From Phialophora verrucosa (Eukaryota > Ascomycota > Eurotiomycetes > Chaetothyriales > Herpotrichiellaceae), in NCBI GenBank assembly GCA_002099365.1, contig MSED01000013.1:1302001-1366000 (forward strand): DNA of 64,000 nt, read 5' to 3'. A program made the position numbers and the translations under genes. Below the pieces are notes generated by a model. It worked only from the letters and a program-made list of their open reading frames with translations. It had not been told where the DNA came from and searched no databases. Shown here in pieces: positions 53,085 through 64,000 of this stretch (positions are counted from its first letter, which is position 1; each line of letters starts with the position of its first letter).

Positions 53085-55446
53085 TCACACGAGAAGGATG
53101 GCCTTTTCATCTGACCTATCCAGGCCCTTTTCAAAGAAGCCGGGCTCGGCGGAGCGGTCGCCATATAACGTGGACGTTTGAGCTTGATCCATGCCAAAAA
53201 CGCCTACTCTCACAAACTGCGCTTTCGATGTGCCGAACGCAGCTTTGGCCAGCAGTAGGCCAGCGAGCCTCGTCGTCAGATTTCTGGACCGTCCTCGCCA
53301 GTCTAAACACACTGGCAATAGGTAAACCTCGGTGCAGGTGCGTTCAGGCATCAATGCTGTGTCGAGGTATATGGTGGGCTCCATGGTTTGGGGTTTGCGC
53401 TTGGCAGTAGTCGACTGATCTTGTTCGCCGTTGTCGAGAAGCCGCAGTGCGTACTGTCCGTCTTCTTCGAAGGATCCGTCCAGTGATTTATTGACGACGG
53501 ATAGAATCGCCTTGAACAAAGAGCCCCGGATGTGCATTTGAGCAGATATCACTCTGCCCAGTCTGCTTCCCTTGGCTTGGCAGATGTTCGTTTTCACGAT
53601 GTTGATCAATACTTGCTCGCAAGCCGCAGGCCAATTGCATATGACTTTGGCCTCCAGCGAAGCCCAGGACCATGACGGAGCACGATAACCTCGATGACCT
53701 TCAATGGCGGTTCGAGTCGAGGGAGTTCCGTCAGCTTGTCGCCGACCGAGAACACACCAGAGAAGACTGGGTGCCAACATCGAATTGTCCCACAGACCCG
53801 CCACGTAGCGTTCACCTGTTGCTATTGCCACTTTCTGAGCAATTCCAGAGATGGCAACAAGTTTGTCCTCGGGGAAACTGAGCTTGCACTCCATGTAAGT
53901 CTCGACGACCTTGCTCCAAATCTCGTAGACTCGCGTAAATTCGACGGGGCTGTGCTTCTGCGTTGTCAAAGACCATCTCGACAGCAGTTGCCATGCATTC
54001 CAGCCGGGCTTGCGAGTGTTTTGTGGGTCTAGCATCTCGTCCGCTTGTCTCCAAGCACGTGTCCGGCGATTGCGGAATTGTTGTGGAATCCCCGTTGGAT
54101 ATGCTTCGCACGCCATCTCACATCGACACTCCCAGAACATCTGCTCTTGACCGAAGTGTATAGTGCGTGGGCTGAGCAGACGCTCCTGGAGAACCCATCC
54201 ACGCGCATGCAGTGGGGCGTCGAGCAGGCTATTGCTCCAGAAGTCGTCATACCCAAGGACATATGTAGCTGTTTCCTCACATAGTTGGGGATCTGAGATC
54301 ATGTATGGCTCAACCATTGATATAAGTCTGCTTGTAAAGCAACCTTTGTGAGGGTCGGCGCTTGTGGCGGCAATATTACAGTAAGAATTCGTGTATATGT
54401 CCCCCATTTTCGCCGATTCAGATAGCCAGTCTGGAAGCACCCGTCAGCTGGTACGGATATCAAGTCAAGACCAAGAAATCGAGAGTAACGCCAAATTCCA
54501 AAGGCAGAGAACTTACCTTCCTTTGAATCCTGCATGATGCATAAGGCGTCAATCCAGAGATAATCGACCCGCATCCACCTGGCGATTGCCACTGCATCTT
54601 GAAATCTTTGAGGGAGGGATTTGATCGGGGTGCAGCGATTGAGTAAGTCTCCTTGATTGCCGCTGGTCAGGGTTGCAGTCATTCCTGCGCCCCAGCAATG
54701 GCTCAAGGTCACGTATCTCGGTAGCTGGGTATTTTTTGGTAGCGTCTCGAGCCGAAAATGATCTCCCATGGTGGGTTGAACGTTCAAGAGGCGCGCTGGA
54801 GAATTATCTAGCGTTCTCCAGTCCTGGGTACACTGTACATGGGTCCGACCACAATTTTCAAGCCATCGCCGGACCTGTTCTTCACATTCTCCCGTAAATG
54901 TGTTGGGAGTAAGCGCGAGTTGCTTTCCGGGCGCAGATATTTCTGATCAGAAGAAGGTCAGTTCGGTGGAAGCTTGCGGAGGTACATATGACAGGTACCT
55001 TGCCTCGGAATGATCTTGAAAGTACCACTGCAGTCAAAGACTTGTTGTTCTGCAATCGGATCTTTCCCGTCCAATATCTCGATTGTAAACTCTAGGACAT
55101 AATGATGGCCCCCAGGCGGATGCGCTGATTCAACATCTGCTACCCTGAGCGAGTAGAAGCTGCGAAATGACCTTGCCTGCGCTCGTATCTCGACACGGCA
55201 GTCTCTGTAAATGGTGGAGCAAATGTAGCACCTTTCCAGAGCGGCGTTGACAAAACTGTAGGGCTCAACATGATGAGATCCTGCCCACGCATCTTGATCG
55301 TCAGGATAATGGAACAGCCTTGGCTTGATGCCGACCCAATCTCCTGGTGGATGATTCTTTACAACCGACAAGAGCTTGACACACTCTTTGCACAACATTG
55401 TGCCCACTTGTGTGCGATTGTGCGTCAACGTATGTGAAAAATGCAT
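53085..55446 (-). CDS. HET-domain protein (heterokaryon incompatibility-like)
   Basis: Exons 54999-55446, 54517-54942 and 53085-54430, 739 aa. Introns are 56 and 86 nt with GTACCT and GTAAGT donors and CAG acceptors, and the joins restore the domain. The N-terminal 150 residues carry a Cys-containing region (MLCKECVKLL, CYICSTI) typical of this HET subgroup. The HET domain starts with RYVTLSHCWGAG (about 228-240), then DYLWIDALCIMQDS, an SESAKMGDIYTNSYCNIAAT block and RGWVLQERLLSPRTIHFG. The C-terminal part ends with PSWSWASLEA, usual for this class, and a variable tail. It belongs to the HCWG/WVLQERLL subgroup, distinct from the HET gene at 9638. Role in nonself recognition or cell death is inferred from family only. 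A second Met at residue 17 is an alternative start. Confidence 0.88.
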
Positions 55447-56954
55447 GGTCTAAGTCAGCACAGCTTCCCTATGCGAAGTGGAATGTTTGGCAAAGGGTGG
55501 CATTATTATATACCTGGCCGAGTGCCACGACGCCAAAAGTCCTCGATGACCGCTGACCCACGCCGAATCAGCCTTGTCGGCCAGTGGGTGTCGGCCATGT
55601 TCCAAGATGCATTGCCATATCTCGGCCCTGATTATCCATAACGTGGCTATATTCCGGCAGTAGTATCGTCGGGCGGATCACCGGATGGCAGAAGCGTGCG
55701 AACCAGAGGTAGAATCGCTACTGCAGAAAAGGACAGCGTGTACGAGGATTATAGCAGCGCTTCCAAAAGGGATGGCTAGGGTGATGAGGCTAGACTTTCT
55801 CAGGTTGCAACCTACCAGCCGTCAGAGTGGCGCACTACTGAAGTCTGAATTGGAACGAGGCTTACCAAAGTACCGCGGGCAGAGCAGTGAGGATTGATGT
55901 AAGTTGAGAGTCGAGGTTACTTCAGATCCAGTTTTCTTGCACAGTAGAGTCCTGTGTGTCGTGAGCTGGTCGACGCTTCCGCCTGCCTGACTTTAGGCTT
56001 TTCCTCTCTTCCAGGACATGCGCGAAACCAGTCGCCATTGGACGGCCAGTGTGGGGTATCCTGCGGCGCAAATCGCTGCGCCTCAAAATCAGCGCCAGGA
56101 CTGAGAACCGAAAACTAAGCGGGGATCTCTCATCTCTCAGTCACTTTCACGTCCCCAACCTCTTCAGTATTCACTCTCGCTGCGCACAACTCTTACTACT
56201 CAATATTTCCTTCACCGGAGAACGATAACGCGTGAGGAATCTTTGGTACCAAAGATCCTGCGAGGCGTTCTTGAATCCATAGCCACACTGCCATTGCACC
56301 AGCATCTCGAAATGAGGCAACACAAACCATATCAGTAGACTTGCAAGACGAAGGTTTCGCAGTCCAGTCTTCACGTCAAGCAATGTGGTGAACATTAACC
56401 ATATCATCAGACGTCCCTGCCACTCTCTTGTTGGCCTGACTGCCACACCACACAATGCCCCGCGATTTCTCAAAGTCACCTTACCACAACACATGATACT
56501 CAGTCATTTTGCTCAAGCATCGCAGGTAATATTCAGGACACCGTGCTCATGACGGTAGCCACAATAGGTACAGCATTTGGTATTAACCTGTCTCTCCAAT
56601 GCTGAATTCGGCGCTCGTCTGTTCAAGGCCCGAGAAAGAGCATGCCACTTGTCCACTGACCGCGCACACTCCAACCAAGCGAAAGAGAGACAATGAACGC
56701 GAGTGTCGAACATCAGTATTGAAGGTCTTATTGACTAGAGACTTTCGTGCCCTTATCCGCCTTTCAGCTTACCGGCGAACTCGGGACCTGCATCCCGACG
56801 AGACCCTGACATCACCAGCAGACAGTGAAAAGGTCCTGTGCATGAAGCGAAATTAATTACGTTGATTCGTTACCCATCCCATCTTCTAGCGCCAGGCAAC
56901 AAGGCGGAGCGGTGCAAAACGCGGGAACCGAATTCCAGGACTAAATCATTAGCC
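55447..56954. other. intergenic, no gene seen
   Basis: About 1.5 kb between the HET start and the metalloreductase stop. A 107-codon minus-strand ORF (56171-56494) has two hydrophobic segments but no recognised relation, and a pyrimidine-rich tract lies near 56120-56200. Confidence 0.4.
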
Positions 56955-59162
56955 TTACCAGGTGAAACTCTCCTCGTTCAACTCCAAGTTCCCCAGCCGT
57001 ATGCGGACCCTGACCGCTGCTCGGACTTCATCAGCCAAAGCCCCAGGCCCACAGACGCTGACCATAGTGGCGCCGATCCTGGTTGGCAGGATCTCATCGA
57101 GCACAGCGCCAGGATCGCACCTGCCTTGAATGATCTGCATGGTCGGCTTGCTCTTGCTCTTGTTCTGATCGATCCGTCTCGTCGGCTTGCTCACATGCAC
57201 TCTGATCATCAGCACTTCCCGCCGTCCCTCCATGTGCAAGATCTCGTTCATCCACGGCTTCACCCATTCCATGCACTCCACGTCGCGGATCGACCAGGCG
57301 AGGACGATTCGTCGCGTCGCCACGGTTTGAGCCCTCGCACCGGCCAGCAGATGCCGGATCTGAATTAGATGGTGCGTGATGCCGCCGCCCCCAGCGAACA
57401 TGACCACAGTGCCGTAGCTGACCAGCGAGTCATGCCCGGCATAGGGCCCTTCGAGGAATCCTCGCAATTTGAGCTGCCCGTCTGGAGCTGCGCGAGCCTT
57501 GTCGTAGAGTTGTTTCGTCATGCCTGTACGCGAGACCATAACCAGCGAGACACTGGTCGGTGCCTGTTTCACCAGATTCATGACTGATTGCCGTTCTAGT
57601 GAGTTTGGCGTGGAAGGTCGTTGGGGTAAGAGATCGTGACCTGCAATGGGAGGTTCGGATTTGACATTCGTCCACGCGACCGAGAAGGGATGCGACATCC
57701 ATAGTGAGACGCAAGGAAGGTACGCATACATGTGACTCCCTGGTCGAATGGTGATTTGTCGCGGTAACTGAAACGTCACTCGGCACGCCTCACCAGGGAG
57801 GGCCTCAACGAAGGCCGTGGTCATCCCATGAGTGCGTGAATAATTGAGATAGACGATGCGGCCGATGCGAAAGGCCCTCTCTCCGAGGAAGAGCAGCACA
57901 GCCGTCAAGATCGAAGGGTACGCAGGCAGGTGCATGATGTCCAGATGGACGTAGATTCCGAGTAGAGAGAGGAACGCCAATGATTGGTGAAGGTGCAGGA
58001 ACGTCTCGTAGAAAGCGTGCCGAATAGGCGACAACGAATGCAATGGCAGGATGACGATTGCAACCAATCCGAGCAAGCCGTAGTCGAGAAAAGGAGCATT
58101 CTTGAAGATCCGGATTGTCGCCTGATCTCCCTTGGCCAGTTTGTACGCCGCCAGCCACGCGAAGAAGTGGATGAGCGACAGGACAGCCACCAAGCGGCCG
58201 ATCCAGCGGTGGAAGAGGTTGAAGGTGTCGAAGCTGACGCGCAGGATCGGGATCGCGATATTGTTCCTCTGCGCCAGGACGATCAGTGGGATCAGGTTGA
58301 CCGTGGCGAGGATGCCGCTCCGCCCACGCAACTCGGCGTACAGGGCGCCTTTTTGCGGATTGTGCCAATCGAGTATCAAGCAGTAGATGATGTTCGTGGC
58401 CGCGTAGAGAACCAGGATCAGAGTGTGCACGCGGCTGGGCAGCGTGCCGTAATTGACTGCGCCAGAGAGCTGCAACTCCCGGTTATGTCGCTTCTTGCCC
58501 AGCGGGGCGTAGATGAGGTGCTTCTTCAGCCATGCCCACAGCCGAGAGCGGTCGACGCTGAAATAGTTCTGTTGCGAAGGCCGTTCGGTCGTCATGCAGT
58601 GGATGTTGCGGATGTACGAGACGAACAGCTGCGCTAGTCGGATGGCGAACACGACAAGCACGGCCGCCACGATTGACAGCCACAGCATCTGGACGAGCTT
58701 CTTGTCCATTTCGAGATTGACGCCGTTCAGGCCAGTGTAGAAAGGAGCCGAGGTCGGCGGATCGCTAGGGCTCCCTCCCACTGCTGCCGCCACGTAGGGT
58801 CGGCTGACCGTTGGAGTGGTGCTTGCGCTTGTGAGCATGGCGGTAGCAGCCCTGTAGCTGATGTTCCCATCCGACAGATCTCTCTTACGGAGCGAGGATC
58901 TCGGTGCATCCGCTGTGTTGCTATCAAAGAGCTGCGCTATAGAATTCAACGCACCCCCGAGCATTTTGGTGAGCTTGTCCATGTTGTCGTCGTTACCTGG
59001 GGCAGGTATAAGGGTTCGGTGTTCGGGTGAAGGACGAGAATGGGGAATCCCCTGCGGCATCTCTGGTGGTGATGCCTGTACCATCAGGCTGAAACTTCTC
59101 TGTGCCAGATTAATAAGACTCTGTGAAAGGTAGCTTAGTAGGCGAGTCTTGTCTTCCGACAA
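56955..59162 (-). CDS. ferric-chelate reductase-like flavocytochrome (FRE family)
   Basis: Membrane flavocytochrome b of the FRE/NOX superfamily, expected to pass electrons from NADPH through FAD and two hemes across the membrane, typically to reduce Fe(III) or Cu(II) for uptake. Intronless, 735 aa from 59162; the ATG at 58982 (MDKLTKML) would give 675 aa and may be the true start. An Asp/Ser-rich N-terminal region precedes about six helices. Heme ligands are suggested by FHRWIGRLVAVLSLIHFF and FYETFLHLHQ...YVHLD. The FAD site is at SHPFSVAW, and NADPH-binding segments are FLEGPYAGHDS and FAGGGGITHHL, with VSVCGPGALADEV near the C-terminus. No signal peptide was seen. Substrate metal cannot be determined. 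Its nearest neighbours (a HET gene and an SDR gene) give no functional hint. Confidence 0.85.
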   Translation of the reverse strand: MSEDKTRLLSYLSQSLINLAQRSFSLMVQASPPEMPQGIPHSRPSPEHRTLIPAPGNDDNMDKLTKMLGGALNSIAQLFDSNTADAPRSSLRKRDLSDGNISYRAATAMLTSASTTPTVSRPYVAAAVGGSPSDPPTSAPFYTGLNGVNLEMDKKLVQMLWLSIVAAVLVVFAIRLAQLFVSYIRNIHCMTTERPSQQNYFSVDRSRLWAWLKKHLIYAPLGKKRHNRELQLSGAVNYGTLPSRVHTLILVLYAATNIIYCLILDWHNPQKGALYAELRGRSGILATVNLIPLIVLAQRNNIAIPILRVSFDTFNLFHRWIGRLVAVLSLIHFFAWLAAYKLAKGDQATIRIFKNAPFLDYGLLGLVAIVILPLHSLSPIRHAFYETFLHLHQSLAFLSLLGIYVHLDIMHLPAYPSILTAVLLFLGERAFRIGRIVYLNYSRTHGMTTAFVEALPGEACRVTFQLPRQITIRPGSHMYAYLPCVSLWMSHPFSVAWTNVKSEPPIAGHDLLPQRPSTPNSLERQSVMNLVKQAPTSVSLVMVSRTGMTKQLYDKARAAPDGQLKLRGFLEGPYAGHDSLVSYGTVVMFAGGGGITHHLIQIRHLLAGARAQTVATRRIVLAWSIRDVECMEWVKPWMNEILHMEGRREVLMIRVHVSKPTRRIDQNKSKSKPTMQIIQGRCDPGAVLDEILPTRIGATMVSVCGPGALADEVRAAVRVRIRLGNLELNEESFTW

Positions 59163-60014
59163 AGACTAAGACAAAGGTGTTCTTTGAGAGGCAGAGGAGA
59201 TGCAATGTCTCAGAAAGTGCAGGAACAACGAAAGAAACGCTCGAAAGCCAAGAGATCAAAGACCGTTTGTATACTTGAAACCATGGTGCCTCAATAGCTG
59301 GACCTGGTGAACAGTTGAATAACGGGCTCAATAACGTTCGACGTGCACGTGACCGGGCGAGCCATGTTCACTCGCTGAACAGAACGAGCGTCACATGTTG
59401 CCGAATAGACCGTCGTTATTGAGCGTTATTGGGCACTTCGGCAGGTGGTCCAAGGCGTATCACTGGGGAGGTCACGTTTCGAAGCCTGGTGAACAGGGCA
59501 ATCTTGGGCTGAACAGGTGAGACCCTCGTGGCAGCTTTGGGCGTTGCAGGTGGCGAAAATGAACTCTCGAGGCCAGCTGACGTTGTAGATACGCATATCG
59601 CAGGCGATAGAAGTTTGAGATCCAGCATGCATGCGATTGAACCGTGGAGAAATGAAGCCGAGAATGTCTGTCGTCCCGAAAGAAGACATCGCGTCGTGGT
59701 GTCTGGTGGCGCAAAATCTCTGTTTCAGGCGGCCATCCACGACCGCCAAAGCTCGGATGCGATAATCCGCCTCGCGCAGCAGGTCTCACACGCTTTGATG
59801 ATGCTGAGCTCGCTGGTGAAAGAGCTTGTGATTGCGGTGCGATTCGGTAGAACCTCGGTAATCTTCCCCGTGTTTTGAATGACTCAGAAACCGACTGATT
59901 CCCGTCGTCATTCGAAACTCACCTGCTTGTCGCTTTCGTACTGGATGTGCCGGTAATTAAACTGCGTCTCTTGTCTCGCTTTCGCAAAATGAATGACAAA
60001 TTGACCGCTTTGTC
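59163..60014. other. intergenic, no gene seen
   Basis: About 850 bases between the metalloreductase start and the SDR stop. Contains AATAACG repeats near 59320-59430 but no recognisable gene. Confidence 0.4.
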
Positions 60015-60887
60015 TCACCGTCCCATCCACCCTCCATCGATCGTGAGCACCTCCCCACTGACATACCTACTCGCCTCGCTCGCCAAAAACACCACCGCGC
60101 CCTTGAAGTCCTCGGGCGTCCCCCACCGCGCCGCGGGGATTCTCTCCAGAATCTGCCTCGCGCGGGTCTCATTCGCGATCAGTGCCTCGTTCATATCCGT
60201 CTCGATGTAACCCGGCGCAACCGCATTGACGTTGATGCCCTCTTTCGCCCACTCGTTGCTCAGCGCCTTCGTCAGTTGCGCGACACCGCCCTTGGACGCA
60301 GCGTACGCAGGGACCGTGATCCCACCCTGGAAGGTCAAGAGGGACGCGACGTTGATGATTGCGCCCCTCGACCCGGAAGCAGATACGGGTTTGGATAAGA
60401 GATAGGCGCCGAAGTCTCGACATAAAGTAAACACGGTCGTCAGGTTGACTTGTAGCACGGCGTTCCAGTCGTCCAAGGGGAACTGATGTGCGGGATGTCG
60501 CTTCTGGATCCCCGCGCACGTAATGAGGATGTGCATATCGTGGCCGGCCTTGACGAGGTCGGGAATGATTTTCGACACGGCGTCTTGGTCCGTGAGATCT
60601 GCTGTGGTGATGGTGGCCTTGCGGCCGAGCTGTTGGATCTGGTCGTGTGTTTTCTTGTTGCTTTCGTCCCTCTGCCCAGTCCGCCAGTCATCAGTATCCT
60701 GCCCATATCAAAGGCCATGTGCGATGAGTTTCCCTCTCGAATAGTGCGCCCTTCTTACCTGGATAAGAATGATATCGGCCCCAGCTTCGGCCAGAGCAAT
60801 CGCCATAGCAGCGCCTATTCCTCTTGTGCCGCCCGTCACGACAGCCGTCTTGCCGGCCAGAGAGAACATCTTCGTCAAGGTCTCCAT
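60015..60887 (-). CDS. classical short-chain dehydrogenase/reductase
   Basis: NAD(P)-dependent oxidoreductase of the classical SDR family, most like 2-deoxy-D-gluconate/3-oxoacyl reductase types. Exons 60759-60887 and 60015-60671, 261 aa; the 87-nt intron has a GTAAGA donor and GGGCAG acceptor and restores IQRDESNKK. Motifs: TGGTRGIG (19-26) for the cofactor, the NAG loop as TCAGIQ, Ser153, Tyr166 and Lys170 as the catalytic triad (YAASKGG), and the C-terminal IDGGW. An alternative start is the Met at residue 7. No signal peptide. Substrate unknown; KduD-like sugar-acid or steroid/ketone activity are all possible. The next upstream gene, on the same strand, is the iron-type lipoxygenase about 500 bases away, which may be a coincidence. 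Confidence 0.88.
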
Positions 60888-61392
60888 CTTTTAGCTGTTA
60901 TGCATGCGAAACAAGAATCGTGTTCACTCTTCCTTCACTTCCGGTGTGGTCAACAATGCGGAAGAAGAACAATCGGTAGCGTTCTTGAGGCGACTACTAA
61001 AATACTTTCACCCCAGGTCGTCCACCACTCTAATCTCTATCTCTCGGAAATGGCAATTCACGGCGACGAGACGGCCTCTGCTGAGCATTAAGTAGAAATG
61101 GTTCTACAACCCACAACCAATGGGAATCGGCAAATGATGATTCCATCTCGGTGGGTTCAATTGCCGATGTGAGGGGAAGGCTGACTGTGGCCCTGGGCGC
61201 AGCCTCGTCCGGAGAGAATGACGAACGACAAAGGACATCTCGCTCTACTCGCTACATTGTAATCTTGCGCTCTAAATATTACTGAAGGTGATTTTCTGCT
61301 ACTTCATACACATGCGGTCAAGAATGGCTTCTTAAGGAGCACGGCCGGATGATGTCCCATCCCACCTACGACTTCTGTGTTGCATCACCGCA
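60888..61392. promoter_or_regulatory. intergenic between lipoxygenase stop and SDR start
   Basis: 505 bases holding the SDR promoter (it reads leftward from 60887) and the lipoxygenase terminator. No gene seen. Confidence 0.4.
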
Positions 61393-63455
61393 TCACAACA
61401 AGATCGACACCGCCGTGACCTTGGGATCCATCACATCATACGCTTTCGTCTGGTCATCCATGTCCTTGCTATTCTTCTTGAACACGTCTACCAGCTGCAT
61501 CAAATCCGCATACAACTGCGCGGCAGCGGCGGCGAGTTGATCCTGCCGGTTTAATGTGGCTAGTTTGGCAGTTGACAAGGCAAAGTTCAACAGGTTCTGG
61601 TCTTCGGCCACACGATAGCTAAGAAGGTGCGGAAGATGAGACGCCAGAAGCCACTCTCGGACCTGATTGACCGGATATGCGTCCACTAAGTTCTTCTCCT
61701 TGTATGCTTCGAGCTCTTTGAGGCTCTTCGGCAGCGGCGCGAACAGCGCGGAAGGCTTATTGGGAACGAACGCCTGGTAGTAGCTCTGGAGGTAGTTGAT
61801 GGCAGTGTGCTGCGGAGATGCTATGTGGATGCACATCGTGACCGCGTCGACCAGGCCGGCGATCGTTTTGATCTCTGGGAACGACTTGAGCTGTCCGCCA
61901 TCATCGCTGCGCATCTCCCGAGACCAGGCTTCAATTTCCTTGTCATTTGCCACTTGTTCGTCAGAGTGGATGTCGATGGCAATCACAGCTTCCACGAACT
62001 TGTGAAGAACCTGCCACATGAGGATCATGTTTCGACCGTAGGCATAGTTGTGAAACTTCGGGTTGCTGGCCAGCTCCTCCGGAAGGAAGCCCCTTGTTTC
62101 CAGATCGTTTGGAACATATTGGCCCGTCCAGTCGAAGCGTTTGTATGCATCCGCAGTGAACGAGTACAACTGCGGATCTGTTATACCCACAATCTTGGTG
62201 ATGACGTTGGGGACAAGGGTGGCTCGGGCTGCCGCATTGACGGACAATGTCTTGAGCCAGTGTGGCTGCAGGAGGCGGTACACCGGGTGCTTGGTTGAGA
62301 AAGCTCGATGAGCTGCCACGATCGTGACCTCCTCGACCAGGTGAGTGTTGACCAGATGCACTGTGATCTCGTGTCGTAACCAATCCGAGACTTGCGCACA
62401 CGTCTTTGCGTACCGCCAGGCCCAATCATCCTCCGGCTCCGGATCGGTTGGGCTGGTCCTCTTGTTGAAGATGACAACAGAATCCTTTAGGCTCCCTTTG
62501 AAGTCAATGGCGATTGCCAGCGGATGGAGCACACCCTCTTTAGTGAGTTGAAAGAGGGTCACCGCTGCAGGAAGGTGTCTCTCTCCGTCGTTGGAGACCA
62601 GATCAGCGTGGTCATCTGCTCCCACTGCTTTTCGGAAGTAGCTGCAATCTTGGACGTAGAATGAGTTTTCACCCGGACTCGAAAGCAGGCGATTCATATC
62701 CGGGTTTGACTTGGCAAGCTCGGCGAGTCCATTGACCCAGAAGGGTGATGCCTCCTGAATGGTGGTGGGATTTACGCCGATGAATTGCTGCTGGGCGAAG
62801 ACTGCGTCAGTCCACCAGTCAGGGCGGCTGCCAACGTTATCTTCGTCGAAGATATCTTCCTTGTCCTTGAGAAGTTCTCTGTTGCGTGTCTCGATGGCCT
62901 CCAGTGTTGCACCCTCGGGATGATGGTGGATGAAATCAAGGATCTCGTCCGGGAGCAGCGTACCAATTAGCGTACCAGTGTCCAACAAGCGCATGAAGTC
63001 GAAGATCTTGAGCAGGCTGACTTGATCGACCTTTGGAATTATATCTAGATGAGGAGGGTAGTTGTCGGATCCTGGCTTCTGGAACGTGTAAAGATCCTGC
63101 GGGTTGACGTCGGACTCCAAAGGCACACTGGTCTCGAAACCCGCCACGTCGAAGAAGGACTCGAATCTGGTCTCGAGTTAGCGTTATCCCAGCCTTGATG
63201 CGCCTGGCCATACCGTGTCTCAATGCGCTTGGTCATTTGCGTGAGAGCCAGTTTGGTGCCACGGTAGGTACCAGTACTGAGCGGATTTGGCTTCCCGGCA
63301 TCTTTTGGCGGAGTGATCGCTTTTCCCGTTTCCTCGGCAAAGATGTTTCTCGGAACAATCGACTGCTTGAGCAATTCAGAGTCGAAGACTCCCTCGTCCC
63401 AGCCGCGCTTCAGCGGCGTCGCTCGGACAGTGCTCAGCGGTGATTTCGTGGCCAT
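61393..63455 (-). CDS. intracellular iron-type lipoxygenase
   Basis: Linoleate-type lipoxygenase without a signal peptide, expected to form fatty-acid hydroperoxides (oxylipin precursors) in the cytosol or on lipid bodies. Exons 63214-63455 and 61393-63166, 671 aa; the 47-nt intron has a GTATGG donor, CGCTAACTC branch and CCAG acceptor and restores RFESFFD. The iron site is visible as His351 and His356 (HLVNTH), and His534 and Asn538 (HTAIN). The WAWRYAK segment and the GRNMILMW helix are family-typical. Length and layout match fungal Fe-lipoxygenases that resemble plant and bacterial 13-LOX, not the secreted Mn-type at 4239-6104. The final residue is Leu instead of the usual Ile, which in relatives supplies the C-terminal carboxylate ligand. 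Regiospecificity not readable. Confidence 0.9.
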
Positions 63456-64000
63456 GCTTCCTGGTTATGTAGCTGACGACAATGGGAGTCGACTAGAAGT
63501 CCGATAGAGAGAGTTATGGAGCCGTCGAACACTGTGCGGCGATCTGTGAGCGAAACCTTTATAGCCATCCTGATCGCTCTTGCTAGGGAATCGTTAAAGC
63601 CAAGAGGTCTTTGCTCGTCAGTGTGTGCTGCAGGGATGCGTCTAGCAGGGTAGGTGAGGTTGGTCTGGATTGAGCAACTGAGAGACGAGTCGAGGCTCAG
63701 CCGCACACGAGATCGCACCGGCAATTGGTCAGTCAAGGTTTCAGCCGAGAACTGGACACGAGTTTCACAAACCCTTCCCCCAGACTTCAGGTCCACAAAA
63801 CATCGCGCTGCATGGTGATCTGCCTTGTGACCCTGGTGAGCTGAGGAAGACAGGCAGACATTCGGAGGTTGAGGGTGCGAGCAGTTCCTCGTAGCCAGAT
63901 CGACGAGCGGTTTCCTCAGTGACTGACCATTGACCCCGCGCGAGAACCTTGGAAGGCAACCGTTATTTCTCGTGTGAGTGCGTCTGTTATCGGTTTACAA
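63456..64000. other. upstream region of the iron-type lipoxygenase to window end
   Basis: 545 bases. It holds the minus-strand lipoxygenase promoter just above 63455. A 120-codon minus-strand ORF (63434-63796) overlaps its start in another frame and looks spurious. Nothing else recognised. Confidence 0.4.

Overview
The window looks like genomic DNA of a filamentous ascomycete (Pezizomycotina). Most genes are split by 46-95 nt introns with GTRAGT-like donors, CTRAY branch sites and YAG acceptors. The protein set is typical of such fungi: Pth11-like receptor, two HET-domain proteins, Mn-type and Fe-type lipoxygenases, DUF3455 protein, FRE-type metalloreductase and the CORVET subunit Vps3. I cannot fix the class from sequence alone; Dothideomycetes or Chaetothyriales-like Eurotiomycetes fit best. 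All exon joins were deduced by reading frame and splice signals and close in frame, but no transcript evidence was available.

Layout. 1-9600 is an accessory-looking stretch: a Pth11-like receptor, a secreted manganese-type lipoxygenase, and a bacterial-style DsbA/HCCA-isomerase gene whose 3' end runs into the remnant of a 14-TM drug transporter. 9600-19800 holds a HET-domain protein, a convergent pair of FAD monooxygenase and DHA1-type MFS transporter (15 nt between stops), and two small hypothetical genes with a 41-bp minisatellite upstream of one. 20986-21996 is a 2-oxoglutarate/Fe(II) oxygenase. 22383-30233 is a membrane-traffic block: a Rab4/Ypt4-like GTPase, Vps3 (CORVET) and the golgin CASP/Coy1, the last two divergent from one 346-bp promoter. 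32124-35900 has a secreted DUF3455 protein, a frameshifted DUF6604-like gene and a T-free 15-bp repeat array. 36337-46356 is mostly conserved housekeeping: a UBA-like nuclear protein, a WRAP73/Wdr8-like WD protein, an Lsb5-like VHS-GAT endocytic adaptor and an Acp6-like histidine acid phosphatase. 46357-50018 has no gene that I can support. 50019-63455 carries five genes, all on the minus strand: a C2H2 zinc-finger protein, a second HET protein, a ferric-reductase-like enzyme, a classical SDR and an intracellular iron-type lipoxygenase.

No rRNA, convincing tRNA, CRISPR or intact transposon was seen. There is no polyketide synthase or NRPS, so no classical secondary-metabolite cluster is present. 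The most unusual items are the chimeric DsbA/MFS junction, the two lipoxygenases of different class with atypical C-terminal residues, the Rab4-like GTPase with a large insertion beside Vps3 and Coy1, and the T-free repeat array beside a broken DUF6604-like gene.
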